64,000 nt of DNA from Planctomycetota bacterium. Its GTDB lineage: Bacteria; Planctomycetota; Phycisphaerae; Phycisphaerales; UBA1924. Position 1 is the stretch's first letter. The number at the start of each line of letters is the position of its first letter. The notes below the pieces were generated by a model. That model did not search any database. It had not been told where the DNA came from and was given only the letters and a program-made list of their open reading frames with translations. Position numbers and translations under genes: made by a program. The stretch covers positions 496,001 to 560,000 of the forward strand of contig JAFEBO010000008.1 in assembly GCA_018242625.1 (NCBI GenBank), given 5' to 3'. Of the stretch, positions 34,350 to 43,154 are shown piece by piece.

Positions 34350-35798
34350 TCACTCTTTGGCCTGATCCGCGAACGCCACGATCGAGCGGTACCCGTCGCT
34401 GCGATACGCCCGCACTCCCAGGAAATAGTCGTCTTTGCTGATCGGGAGCGTGACGCTTGTCACATTGCCCACATCCCGGGCGTGGGTCCACATTGGTGAC
34501 GTGGTGTCACGCCACACGATCTCGTATCCATCGGCATCCGGGCTCGCATCCCAGCGGATTGTCGATTCGTTCTCGAGTTTCGCCGTGATGACGCGTGCAC
34601 GCGCCGGAGTCTGGGGCGAGTTCGCGAGGCAGATGAGGCTTTTGGCGTTGAGCCGGGCGACATTCGCGAGGTAGTCGGCATCCACCCATCGCACAACATC
34701 GCCCGTCTCCCGGGCCTGTCCGCCGCCGATCTGCGGCGGGCCGCTGACATTCTGATGCTGGCGGGAGTACGTCTCGTTGCTCGCTGTGAAGCGGACAGCC
34801 GGGAATCCGGCCTGGTTGAACATGGAGTGATCGCCTCCCCGCAGAAAGCGATCGGGGCGAAAGACGAGCCTGGGCTGCACCGTCACGCCCTCCCATGCGG
34901 CCACATCGGCCACAAAGCGGGCCAGCTGGCGCGAAGGCGAGTCCGACTCTGCTGAGAGCGCACGAATCTTTGACCATGTTTCCTGACTGCCGTCGCGGGG
35001 CAGACCTTCGGAAAAGACGCGCACATAGCCCGGCTGCGCCGGGAATCCATCCGCGGGCGGCGCCGAAGGATCGCCGACAATGTCGTTATTCAGAACTCCG
35101 ACGATGTTGTCGTTGCGGGTCCGGGCGGCATCCGCGTGGTACTTCGCACCGACAAGTCCCTGCTCCTCGCCGATCGTGCAGAGAAAAACGACCGTCGCCC
35201 GCAGGCTCTGGTTTGCAAGAGCCCTCGCACAGCCAATTACGACCGCGCAGCCTGAGGCGTCATCGTTCGCCCCGGGCGCATCTCCCACCGGGTCCATCAC
35301 GTTCGCGTTCATGCTGTCGAGATGTGCCACGACATAGATCCGGCGAGCTGCCGCGGCGGGGTCGCTTCCCGGGAGTACCGCCACTACGTTCGCAACCCGG
35401 GCGGGAGCCTTGATCCGCGGCCCGGCCGGCGCCTCAAACTCCTCCAGCGAAGCCTCCAGACGGGGGCCCGCGACTCGGAACTGTTCGAGCACCCATCGCC
35501 TTGCCGCCCCGATTCCGCGCGTCTGGGATTCGGCCTCCGAGAGCGTGTGCCTGGTTCCAAAGTCGGCCAGCCGCTGGACTACGGCGATGGTTTCGTCGGG
35601 TCGGATCGCGGCACCCGCCGAGGCGTCGGGCCTGGGGAGAATGGCGGGCTTCACCAGCGCAAGCGTCGGGTCTTCCCAGCGGCCCGTGGCGGGCTGGCCT
35701 TGCGCAAACGCCATGAAACACCCCAGCCACGCGCAAACTCCGATCGCGGCTGTCGCTATGAAAACACGCGATCGGCTTTCGGAGGGGGGCTGTTTCAT
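34350..35798 (-). CDS. M28-family zinc aminopeptidase with C-terminal FN3 domain
   Basis: 482 residues with a signal peptide (SRVFIATAAIGVCAWLGCFMAFA). The zinc site of M28 peptidases is complete in order: His in VVAHLDSMN, Asp in GANDDASGC, the Glu-Glu of IGEEQGLVG, Asp in LNNDIVGDP, and His in RGGDHSMFNQ. These are exported aminopeptidases or glutamyl-type peptidases. Residues about 400-482 form a fibronectin type III domain (STIRWDASPDADGYEIVW, ending in a RSDGYRS turn), a common addition in surface peptidases. The start at 35798 is preferred for the signal peptide. It is divergent from pdhB, 166 bp away. Confidence 0.9.
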   Translation of the reverse strand: MKQPPSESRSRVFIATAAIGVCAWLGCFMAFAQGQPATGRWEDPTLALVKPAILPRPDASAGAAIRPDETIAVVQRLADFGTRHTLSEAESQTRGIGAARRWVLEQFRVAGPRLEASLEEFEAPAGPRIKAPARVANVVAVLPGSDPAAAARRIYVVAHLDSMNANVMDPVGDAPGANDDASGCAVVIGCARALANQSLRATVVFLCTIGEEQGLVGAKYHADAARTRNDNIVGVLNNDIVGDPSAPPADGFPAQPGYVRVFSEGLPRDGSQETWSKIRALSAESDSPSRQLARFVADVAAWEGVTVQPRLVFRPDRFLRGGDHSMFNQAGFPAVRFTASNETYSRQHQNVSGPPQIGGGQARETGDVVRWVDADYLANVARLNAKSLICLANSPQTPARARVITAKLENESTIRWDASPDADGYEIVWRDTTSPMWTHARDVGNVTSVTLPISKDDYFLGVRAYRSDGYRSIVAFADQAKE

Positions 35799-35964
35799 GG
35801 CCTCACAGCCTACAGAAACCTTGGGAGCGCGCGTAGAATCCTCGTCCGGCGCGTGCGGCTGGCCTTTGGGGCCTGTCCGGGTGCCGACTTTGGGTCTCGA
35901 TCCCGACGCCCGTCCGGCGACTTCGCCGGAAGGGTTTGTCCGAGCAGAAGTTGAAAGGGCTTTC

Positions 35965-37002
35965 ATGGCTGCCGAGTTGATGTTGCCGGAGATGGGTCTG
36001 GAGCCGATGGGTGGCGGGTCGGCCCGCGAGATTCAGTTCCGCGAAGCGCTGCGCGAAGCGATGAGCGAGGAAATGCGCAAGGACGACCGCATCTTCCTCA
36101 TGGGCGAAGAAGTTGCCCAGTACAACGGCGCGTACAAGGTCAGCCAGGGCATGCTCGATGAGTTCGGCCCCAAGCGCATCATCGACGCCCCGATTTCGGA
36201 AAACGGCTTTGCGGGTCTTGCCGTTGGCGCCGCGATGTACGGCCTCCGCCCGATTATCGAATTCATGAGCTGGTCTTTCAGCCTCGTCGCGGCCGACCAG
36301 ATCCTCAACAACGTCCCCAAGATGCTTTACATGTCCGGTGGGCAGTGGGGCTGCCCGGTTGTCTTCCGCGGCAACGACGGCGCGGGCGGCCAGCTCGGCT
36401 CGACCCACTCCTGGTGCGTGGAAGGCCTGTACAGCAACGTGCCCGGTGTGAAGATCGTTATTCCGAGTAACGCCTACGAAGCCAAGGGGCTTCTCAAGAC
36501 TTCCATTCGGGACGAGGATCCGGTGTTCTTCCTCGAGTCCGAGCGCATGCTCGGCGACAAGGGCCATGTGCCCGAGCGCGAGTACACGATCCCGTTCGGC
36601 AAGGCCGCGCTCCGCCGCCAGGGCAATGACTGCACGGTCGTTTCCTTCGGCCGGCCGGTGAACTTCTGCATCGATGCTGCGGACGAGCTCAAAAAGGAAG
36701 GCATCCATGTCGACGTGCTCGACATGCGGACCATCCGCCCGCTGGATATCGACTCGATCCTCGACAGCGTCAAGAAAACCGGCCGCATCGTGGTGGTAGA
36801 CCAGTGCTGGCCGTTCGCGAGCGTGGCGAGCGAAGTCGTGACCCAGGTCTGCGAGCGTGGGTTCGATTACCTGGATCACCAGCCGCTGCGAGTGAACACC
36901 GAGGATGTGCCGACGCCGTACGCGAAGAACCTGGAGGCGCTGTATCTGCCGCACAAGGGAAAGATCATGGCGGCAGTGAAGGCCAGCCTGGGGAGGCTGT
37001 AA
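35965..37002 (+). CDS. pdhB: Pyruvate dehydrogenase E1 component, beta subunit
   Basis: 345 residues. With an alpha subunit, it forms the thiamine-diphosphate E1 that decarboxylates pyruvate and reductively acetylates the lipoyl group of E2. Recognised by EIQFREALREAMSEEMRKD, the MGEEVAQYNGAYKVSQG motif with the Glu that activates ThDP, RIIDAPISENGFAGLAVGAA, and the C-terminal DLRT-like VLDMRTIRPLDIDSI followed by EDVPTPYA. About 24 residues precede the conserved domain. The alpha subunit (pdhA) and E3 are not in the window. It is followed by the E2 gene after 83 bp. Other 2-oxoacid dehydrogenase specificities (branched-chain) are less likely given the E2 type but not excluded. Confidence 0.93.
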   Translation: MAAELMLPEMGLEPMGGGSAREIQFREALREAMSEEMRKDDRIFLMGEEVAQYNGAYKVSQGMLDEFGPKRIIDAPISENGFAGLAVGAAMYGLRPIIEFMSWSFSLVAADQILNNVPKMLYMSGGQWGCPVVFRGNDGAGGQLGSTHSWCVEGLYSNVPGVKIVIPSNAYEAKGLLKTSIRDEDPVFFLESERMLGDKGHVPEREYTIPFGKAALRRQGNDCTVVSFGRPVNFCIDAADELKKEGIHVDVLDMRTIRPLDIDSILDSVKKTGRIVVVDQCWPFASVASEVVTQVCERGFDYLDHQPLRVNTEDVPTPYAKNLEALYLPHKGKIMAAVKASLGRL

Positions 37003-37085
37003 AGCACGCCGCTGTTCTCTCGTTCCACGCCTCGGTAGCGACTGTCCGAATTTGAGCTTTGCTGATTCGAGCTTTGAGGTTTCCT

Positions 37086-38477
37086 ATGCCCATTCGCATT
37101 GAAATGCCCCGTCTTTCCGACACGATGCAGGCCGGTACGGTCGTCAAGTGGAACGTCAAGGAGGGCCAGAAGATCAAGTCCGGCGACGCGCTCGCGGACA
37201 TTGAGACCGACAAGGCGACGATGGAGCTTCAGTCCTTCGAGGACGGCACCGTCGCCGTGATCCCGGTTCCCGAAGGCCAGAACGTCCCGATCGGCACTGT
37301 CATTCTCGTGCTTGCGGGCACGGGGGAGGACGTCTCGTCGGTGAAGTCGCAGTTTGCGGCGGGTGGTTCGCCTGCCGCGGCTCCGGCCGCGAAGGCGGCG
37401 GCCGCTTCCGGTGGCTCGTCGGCGTCGGGTTCGTCTTCCGGCGGTTCGGTCGCGGTGCTCGATGCTCCGCCTTCGAACGGCCATGCCAATCATGGCGGAC
37501 GTATCTTCGCGAGCCCCCTGGCCAGGAAGATCGCCGCGGAATCCAATGTTGATCTTGGTTCGCTGCAGGGCTCAGGCCCCGCGGGGCGCATCATCCGCAA
37601 GGACGTCGAGGCCGCGATCAGCTCCGGCGCGACGAGCGCTGCCGGCCGCGTCGCGTCGAGCGCCGGCTCGGCCCGTGACCTCGCGACCCGCGTCGAGCAG
37701 CCCGCCAAGCCTGCTCGCAATCTGCCCGCGGCGCTGCCCTCGGTCGGCGCGACCCTCACGCCCCGCACGATCCAGCTCTCCAACATGCGCAAGACCATCG
37801 CCAAGCGATTGGTCGAGAGCAAGACCACCATCCCGCACTACCAGGTCAGCGTCGAGGTCGACATGGACGCCCTCGTCGCCCTGCGCACCCAGCTCAACGA
37901 GCAGCTCGGCACGCAGGGCGTCAAGCTCAGCGTCAACGACTTCCTCGTCCGCGCCTGCGCCCTGGCGATGCACCAGCATCCGTACGTGAACGCCAAGTGG
38001 GTCGGCACGCCCGGCAACGAGACCATCGAGTTCCTCGGCGAGGTCAACGTCGGCGTCGCGATCGCCTTGCCCGTGGCCGAGGACGGCAGCGGCGGCGGCC
38101 TCGTCGTCGCCACGCTCCGTAACGCCGATGTGCTCGGCCTGCGTCAGATCAGCGCCGAGACGAAGCGTTTGGCCGACAAGGCCCGCAACAAGGGCTTGTC
38201 CCTCGAGGACATGTCCGACTCGACGTTCACGATCAGCAACCTAGGCATGTTCGGCGTCGACAACTTCACGGCGATCATCAACCCGCCAAACGTTGCCATC
38301 CTCGCCGCCGGCGGCGCGATCCAGAAGCCTGTCGTCAAGAACAACCAAATCGTCCCCGGCCATGTGATGAACATGACCATGAGCAGCGACCACCGCGTCA
38401 TCGACGGCGCGATGGCGGCTCAGTACCTCGCGACGGTCAAGGGCTTGCTGGAGAAGCCGGCGACGCTGTTGGTGTGA
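37086..38477 (+). CDS. pdhC: Dihydrolipoamide acetyltransferase (pyruvate dehydrogenase E2)
   Basis: 463 residues with three parts. A single lipoyl domain (1-80) has the modified Lys43 in ETDKATMEL. An Ala/Ser/Gly-rich linker leads to a peripheral subunit-binding domain around 139-175 (RIFASPLARKIA, GSGPAGRIIRKDVEAA). The catalytic domain ends with SSDHRVIDGA, where His436 and Asp440 are the acyl-transfer residues. It accepts the acetyl group from E1 and passes it to CoA. Having one lipoyl domain, and the RLSDTM opening, is like alpha-proteobacterial and mitochondrial E2. Located directly after the E1-beta gene, same strand. The linker's base use is very GC-rich. Confidence 0.94.
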   Translation: MPIRIEMPRLSDTMQAGTVVKWNVKEGQKIKSGDALADIETDKATMELQSFEDGTVAVIPVPEGQNVPIGTVILVLAGTGEDVSSVKSQFAAGGSPAAAPAAKAAAASGGSSASGSSSGGSVAVLDAPPSNGHANHGGRIFASPLARKIAAESNVDLGSLQGSGPAGRIIRKDVEAAISSGATSAAGRVASSAGSARDLATRVEQPAKPARNLPAALPSVGATLTPRTIQLSNMRKTIAKRLVESKTTIPHYQVSVEVDMDALVALRTQLNEQLGTQGVKLSVNDFLVRACALAMHQHPYVNAKWVGTPGNETIEFLGEVNVGVAIALPVAEDGSGGGLVVATLRNADVLGLRQISAETKRLADKARNKGLSLEDMSDSTFTISNLGMFGVDNFTAIINPPNVAILAAGGAIQKPVVKNNQIVPGHVMNMTMSSDHRVIDGAMAAQYLATVKGLLEKPATLLV

Positions 38478-38481
38478 TTGG

Positions 38482-38877
38482 ATGACGGGCACTCTCATCA
38501 ATTTGGCGGCGTTGGCCATGTTTCTGCTGGTCGGAACTTGGGCCGGAGTTCGCGCTCGACGATGGTCTCGATTGGTGTTTGTCGCCATTTGCCTTGCCGC
38601 GCTGACGCAGGCTTGGGGATTCTGGTTCGAAAATCGGATGTGGCAGGCGGACTTTGAGTCGCTCGCTAGCGAAACTTCAGCGACACCTCGGGTCGTTGAC
38701 GATCTCGAACCTTGGCAGGTTGTGATGAGCAAGCCGCCTCAAGTCGGCCGTTATCGTTGGACTTCACGCACTTTTGTCATTCCGCATCTCGCGGCCGGAG
38801 TGTGGTCCCTTGTCGGTTACGCGTCTGGGAGGGTCTTTCGAAAGTACAAGCAGTCCAAGCAACACACTGCGTCTTGA
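38482..38877 (+). CDS. Small membrane protein, function unknown
   Basis: 131 residues starting 4 bp after the E2 stop, so it may be cotranslated. An N-terminal helix (LINLAALAMFLLVGTWAGV), a second (LVFVAICLAALTQAWGFWF) and a third near the end (FVIPHLAAGVWSLVGYASG) indicate three membrane passes, with a short extracellular acidic loop between. The third codon positions look less G/C-rich than in the flanking genes, which can suggest recent arrival or relaxed selection. No family recognised. Confidence 0.55.
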   Translation: MTGTLINLAALAMFLLVGTWAGVRARRWSRLVFVAICLAALTQAWGFWFENRMWQADFESLASETSATPRVVDDLEPWQVVMSKPPQVGRYRWTSRTFVIPHLAAGVWSLVGYASGRVFRKYKQSKQHTAS

Positions 38878-38892
38878 GCGCTACGAGGGTGC

Positions 38893-39537
38893 TCAGAACC
38901 CGCCCGCCACCATCCACTCGCTCGGCTTGCACTCCATCGCTCCCGCGATCGCCAGCAGCGACTCCAAACTCGGCAGGTGCGTGCCGCGTTCGATCGAGCT
39001 GAGCTGGCTCACGCTCACGCCGCTGGCGTCGGAGAGTTCCTTCAGCGTCCACGCCTTCTCGGTGCGGGCCAGGCGGATGTGCTTGCCCAGCTCGGCCCGC
39101 AGCCGGTCCTGCGGCCTCTGGCCCAGCCCGAGCGTCACCGTCGCCTGAGACAGCACCCTTCGCAGCTCCGCCAGCGAGAACGGCTTGGCCAGATAGTCAA
39201 ACACATCGCGTTTGAACGTCTCCCGCATCGAGTCCATCGACGGGTAGCCGGTCACGACGACCACCGCCAGCTTGCTCCAGCGTTTGCGGATCTCTTCCAG
39301 CACCGTCTCACCCGACTCACGCCCCATCTTGATGTCGAGAAGGACAAGGTCCGGCAGCCGCTGTTCGCACGCGCCGAAAAACTCCGCGGAATTTGTGCAC
39401 ACCCGCACATCGTGCCCGTCGGCTTCCAGCACGGAGCGGATGTACTGGCGGAAGTCCTCGTCATCATCAAGGCAGACGATCGACAGCCGGGGTTGGACCG
39501 AGCCGCTCGCCTGCGAAGTTTGTTCGGCGGGTGTCAT
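38893..39537 (-). CDS. Response regulator with N-terminal receiver and C-terminal XRE-type HTH
   Basis: 214 residues. The receiver (about 16-130) has the acidic pocket CLDDDED, phospho-acceptor Asp68 (LVLLDIKMG), Thr96 (VVVTGYP) and Lys118 (YLAKPF). Residues about 150-205 form a helix-turn-helix of the XRE/Cro type: IRLARTEKAWTLKELSDASG, VSVSQLSSIERGTHLPSLES. Receivers are usually joined to OmpR, LuxR or Fis-type output domains; an XRE output is rare. Its start (39537) overlaps the sensor kinase stop at 39534, so the two form one operon, kinase first. Target genes are unknown. Confidence 0.9.
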   Translation of the reverse strand: MTPAEQTSQASGSVQPRLSIVCLDDDEDFRQYIRSVLEADGHDVRVCTNSAEFFGACEQRLPDLVLLDIKMGRESGETVLEEIRKRWSKLAVVVVTGYPSMDSMRETFKRDVFDYLAKPFSLAELRRVLSQATVTLGLGQRPQDRLRAELGKHIRLARTEKAWTLKELSDASGVSVSQLSSIERGTHLPSLESLLAIAGAMECKPSEWMVAGGF

Positions 39538-41171
39538 TTCTGTTCCGCAGAGTACCCGGAAGATTCCACGGGTGTTGCGACCGGCGCGGCCTTTGGCGTT
39601 TGAGGCATGAGAATCTCAAATTCGGCCCCTGCGGGCGATTTCCCCTGCCCCGAGACGTTCCGGGCCAAGAGCACCCCGCCGTGCTCTCGGATGATGCCAT
39701 CGGCGACCGCGAGACCCAGGCCAGTGCCCCGACTGTCCAGTCTTGTGCTGGCGAAGGGCTCAAAGAGCCTGGGGAGAATCGTCGGGCTGATGCCCGGACC
39801 TGTATCCCGGATCCGCAGGCTTACCCATCGCTGCGAATCCTTTTCTGTTTCTTCCGCCTCGATCGTGATCCGCCCGTCGCGCATGCCCGTCATCGCGTCC
39901 GCCGCGTTGCGGATGAGGTTGACCAGCACCTGCGTCATCCGGTCCGCATCGCAGACGGTTTTGAGCCCAGCCGGAACGCGATTGTCCAGCACCGGCATCC
40001 GTATGGACCGGTCCAGCCGCACCAGCGTCGCGGCCTCTTCGACGAGCCCGGCGACCGCAGTCTCGCGGGAGCGGGGGGGACGCACGCGCGCAAAGTCGAG
40101 CAGGCTCTCGCTGAGCCGCTCCAGCCTCTCCACCACGCGCAGCATGAGGGCCGCCCGGGAAGGTTCGATCGGGCGGGAGGGATCCTGCGCAATCTGTTCG
40201 ACACTCCCTTTGATGACCGCGAGCGGTGTGTTGAGCTCATGGGCAATCCCGGCCGACATCATGCCCAGGCTCGCGAGCCTGTCCGCATCCGCCAGGTTGC
40301 GCTGAGCGGCTTCGAGCAGGTAGTTCTTCTTCTTCAGATCGCCCGCCGCCGCTTCGAGCTGGGCCAGCGCCTGGTTGAGCGCTGTCTGGTTGCTGCGGAG
40401 CGCACGCACCGAGTCGTTCCGCGACCGCATGATCTCGCCCAGTTCGTCTCCCGGGATATGGATTTCCGAAACCATTTCGCGGTCGCCCCCGAGGTTGTCC
40501 TGCACCGCCTTATCCGCATCGAGTATGCGCCGGATCGGGTCGTAGACCGACTGAGGCAGCACAAACACCTCGAGCGCCAGCGCAACGAGCGCATACACCA
40601 GCAGCAGCGCGATCAGCGTGTACAGGTAAAGCCAGCCGACCGCGCTCCGGGCCTCCGGGCTCGTCGCCGACAGCACCACGTACCGCCCCTCCTCCTCGCC
40701 CGGTGGCGTGACGAACGCCACGGCCGAAGCCTCCCACGGAGCCGAGAGCTCGACCGCCACTCCGGGAGAAACGCTTGTGCGCACGGCGATATCTCGGGGG
40801 ATATCAAGCTGTGAAGCGGAGCCCTGCTTCACCCGCACGTGCGGGTGCGACTGCAGGAACTCGCTGAGCCTCTGGCGTTGCTCCGGATCTCGCGATGAGA
40901 AGAGCGGCGTCAGCGACGTCAGGAGATCGACCGAAGCCCGCGAATCCGCCCGGTCGACAATCCCGGCAATCGCCGGGCGGAGCGCAATCAGCAGGATGAA
41001 TGTCAGGGCGAGCGAAAAAAACGTATGGAGAAAGAACAGCTTCTTGCGGATCCGCATGCCCGCCAGAAGCCCCCGCCCGCTCTGGGCCCGCGGGACGATT
41101 TTCGCGATGATCCGTCGCGGACGCACGACTCCGGAACGCGATACGGGATTGGAACCACGTGATTCGGACAT
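39534..41171 (-). CDS. Membrane sensor histidine kinase
   Basis: 545 residues. Two membrane helices (about 44-66 and 180-204) border a periplasmic sensor of about 110 residues. A HAMP-like linker (PIRRILDADKAVQDNL) and coiled coil (ALNQALAQLEAAAGDLKKKN) follow. The HisKA box is GIAHELNTPLAV with His311 as phospho-acceptor. The ATPase part has the N box (NLIRNAADAM), G1 (DTGPG, 456-460) and G2 (GTGLGLAVADG, 482-492). The basic N-terminal tail of about 40 residues is cytoplasmic. It should phosphorylate the receiver-HTH protein encoded just downstream with a 4-bp overlap. The signal is not evident. Confidence 0.93.
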   Translation of the reverse strand: MSESRGSNPVSRSGVVRPRRIIAKIVPRAQSGRGLLAGMRIRKKLFFLHTFFSLALTFILLIALRPAIAGIVDRADSRASVDLLTSLTPLFSSRDPEQRQRLSEFLQSHPHVRVKQGSASQLDIPRDIAVRTSVSPGVAVELSAPWEASAVAFVTPPGEEEGRYVVLSATSPEARSAVGWLYLYTLIALLLVYALVALALEVFVLPQSVYDPIRRILDADKAVQDNLGGDREMVSEIHIPGDELGEIMRSRNDSVRALRSNQTALNQALAQLEAAAGDLKKKNYLLEAAQRNLADADRLASLGMMSAGIAHELNTPLAVIKGSVEQIAQDPSRPIEPSRAALMLRVVERLERLSESLLDFARVRPPRSRETAVAGLVEEAATLVRLDRSIRMPVLDNRVPAGLKTVCDADRMTQVLVNLIRNAADAMTGMRDGRITIEAEETEKDSQRWVSLRIRDTGPGISPTILPRLFEPFASTRLDSRGTGLGLAVADGIIREHGGVLLARNVSGQGKSPAGAEFEILMPQTPKAAPVATPVESSGYSAEQK

Positions 41172-41210
41172 GCGTGCCCCGCGATTCTATGTGGCGGCTA
41201 AAGTGGCCCC

Positions 41211-42605
41211 TTGCCCCCGCCAAACCAGCCCAAATCCTCTCCACCCGACGGGCGAGATCCCGTCCGCGAGCGGGTTGTCCGCATGATCGCGTCCCAAGTG
41301 CGACGCTACCCGGATCTTGTCCCCGATCCCGAGCTAGATGGGGGTAACGACCGCGACTCGGCCTTCTCGCACGCCATTCTCGATGCCGTCCTGCGGCGAT
41401 GGATCACGCTCGAGTTCCTTCTCGAACTTGGCATGCGTTCCCCCATCCGGGGAGTGGAGGCGGATGTTCGAGCGATCCTGCTCGTCGGCGCGGCGCAGCT
41501 ACTTTTCCTTGACCGCGTTCCGCCACACGCCGCCATTGATCAGAGCGTGCGGGAGGCGAAGGCGAGGGTGCGGGAGGGGGCGGGCGGGCTGGTGAATGCG
41601 GTGCTGCGGCGTGTCGCGGAACTGAGAGGTGATCGCATCGATCGCCCGCCAGACTGGACGGCCCGGAGCGACATTCTGGTCCGGGAAGATGGGGGGGCGG
41701 TGGCCTTGAGCCGGGCGGTATTTCCCGAGGAGCAGACCCGTCGGCTGGCGGTACAAACAGGCCTGCCGCGTGGCGTGGTTGAGCGATGGGTGACGTCTCA
41801 CGGGTTTGACCGGGCGGCGGGGCTGGCGCTCAAGACGATCGCGCCCGCGCCCACCATTCTCAATGTGGAGGCGGCTCCCGAGATCTCGGAAAGGCTGCGA
41901 ACGGAAAAGCTGGCGGTGCCGCACTCGTCCGGGGCGGCGCTCGTGTGGCGGTCGGACCGGGCTCATCTCAAACGCTTGCTCGATGCGACGGGAGTCTGGG
42001 TGCAGGACCCTTCTTCCGCTCACGTCGTCCGTTTCATTGCCGGTCACGTGGAGCCGTCAGCGGTTCGATCGGTGGTGGATCTTTGCGCCGGACAGGGCAC
42101 CAAGACGCGTCAACTGCTCCGCGCTTTTCCGAAGGCACAGATCACGGCGGCGGACGTTGATCCTCGGCGGCTCGACATCCTCTCCAGGACGTTTGCCGGT
42201 CATTCCAGAGTGAAGATCATGGATGCCCGGGTGTTGGCCGCCGGTTTTCCGGGCGCCAATCTGGTGCTCCTGGACGTGCCGTGCTCCAATTCCGGCGTTC
42301 TTGCCCGACGCGTCGAAGCCCGCCACCGATTGAACGGGCGCAGCGTGGGAGAACTGGTAGAGCTTCAGCTCCGGATCGCCGCGGCGGGCGCCGCACTGCT
42401 GGCACCCGGAGGATGGCTGGCCTATTCCACGTGCAGCATCGAGCCGGAGGAAGACCAGCAGCAGAGAGAGTCGATTACGCGCCTGCACGGGCTTGGTTTC
42501 GTCGCTGAGAACCTGATTCTTCCGGAGGGCGGGCCGGGCATGGACGCTTCCCTTGCCCGGGACGGGTCCTATGCGGCGCTGTTTCGAAGGCTTCCCCCCG
42601 GTTGA
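41211..42605 (+). CDS. rsmB: 16S rRNA (cytosine-C5)-methyltransferase, RsmB type
   Basis: 464 residues. The N-terminal NusB-like RNA-binding domain contains DSAFSHAILDAVLRRW and GGLVNAVLRRVAEL. The Rossmann methyltransferase part has VVDLCAGQGTKTRQLL (SAM), the two catalytic Cys in LLDVPCSNSGV and YSTCSIEPEED, typical of m5C enzymes that attack C6. It methylates C967 of 16S rRNA. The start is TTG at 41211, the only start that keeps the whole NusB-like helix set; the ATG at 41283 would lose a helix. It is divergent from the histidine kinase with only 39 bp between. Confidence 0.9.
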   Translation: MPPPNQPKSSPPDGRDPVRERVVRMIASQVRRYPDLVPDPELDGGNDRDSAFSHAILDAVLRRWITLEFLLELGMRSPIRGVEADVRAILLVGAAQLLFLDRVPPHAAIDQSVREAKARVREGAGGLVNAVLRRVAELRGDRIDRPPDWTARSDILVREDGGAVALSRAVFPEEQTRRLAVQTGLPRGVVERWVTSHGFDRAAGLALKTIAPAPTILNVEAAPEISERLRTEKLAVPHSSGAALVWRSDRAHLKRLLDATGVWVQDPSSAHVVRFIAGHVEPSAVRSVVDLCAGQGTKTRQLLRAFPKAQITAADVDPRRLDILSRTFAGHSRVKIMDARVLAAGFPGANLVLLDVPCSNSGVLARRVEARHRLNGRSVGELVELQLRIAAAGAALLAPGGWLAYSTCSIEPEEDQQQRESITRLHGLGFVAENLILPEGGPGMDASLARDGSYAALFRRLPPG

Positions 42606-42677
42606 TCGGTGCCGGCGGGTGGGGGAGCGGCGTACACTCCGGCCCGTTGGAAACGGGTCAGGCCCTGCGAGCGCTGC

Positions 42678-43154
42678 ATGAATCTTCTGGACATACTCAG
42701 CATCGATTGCATCCGTGCGCCGCTCGCCGCAAGCGACAAACTCGGCGTCATCAACGAACTGGTGGATGTTCTGGCCTCTACCGGGCGTGTGAAGGACCCG
42801 GCGGCGCTCAAAGAAGCGGTGTGGACCCGAGAACAGACGCGTACGACGGGAATCGGGCACGGCTTGGCCATCCCGCACGGGAAGTGCGCGGGGATGTCGG
42901 GCCTTGCGATGGCTATCGGAAAGCCGGCTCAGCCGATGGACTTTGATTCGATCGATCGCCAGCCGGTGCGTCTGGTCGTGCTGCTGGCGAGCCCGCCCGA
43001 CCGCACAAGCGACCACATTCAGGCACTGGCGCAAGTGAGCCGCCTCATGATGATGGAGCAGTTCCGTCAGCGTGTGTACGAGGCGAAATCGGCCCAGGAG
43101 ATCTTCGATCTCCTCCGCTCGCAGCAGCAGGCACCCGTACCCGGACGCGCGTAA
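42678..43154 (+). CDS. ptsN: PTS EIIA-type protein (PtsN-like)
   Basis: 158 residues of the fructose/mannitol EIIA (PTS_EIIA_2) fold. The phospho-accepting His67 lies in GHGLAIPHGK. The C-terminal part has VRLVVLLASPPDRTSDHIQALAQVSRLM, matching EIIA-Ntr. PtsN proteins relay phosphate from PtsP and PtsO and regulate potassium or nitrogen functions rather than carry sugar. No EIIB or EIIC is encoded nearby. It overlaps the ispA start (TAATG at 43152-43156), so translation is linked to FPP synthase. The N-terminus (MNLLDILSIDCIRAPLAAS) is standard. Confidence 0.88.
   Translation: MNLLDILSIDCIRAPLAASDKLGVINELVDVLASTGRVKDPAALKEAVWTREQTRTTGIGHGLAIPHGKCAGMSGLAMAIGKPAQPMDFDSIDRQPVRLVVLLASPPDRTSDHIQALAQVSRLMMMEQFRQRVYEAKSAQEIFDLLRSQQQAPVPGRA

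Noticed and set aside
37354-37989. Open frame of 211 codons within the E2 gene in another frame
   Set aside because: Arg/Pro/Ser-rich out-of-frame reading of the Ala-rich linker and catalytic domain.
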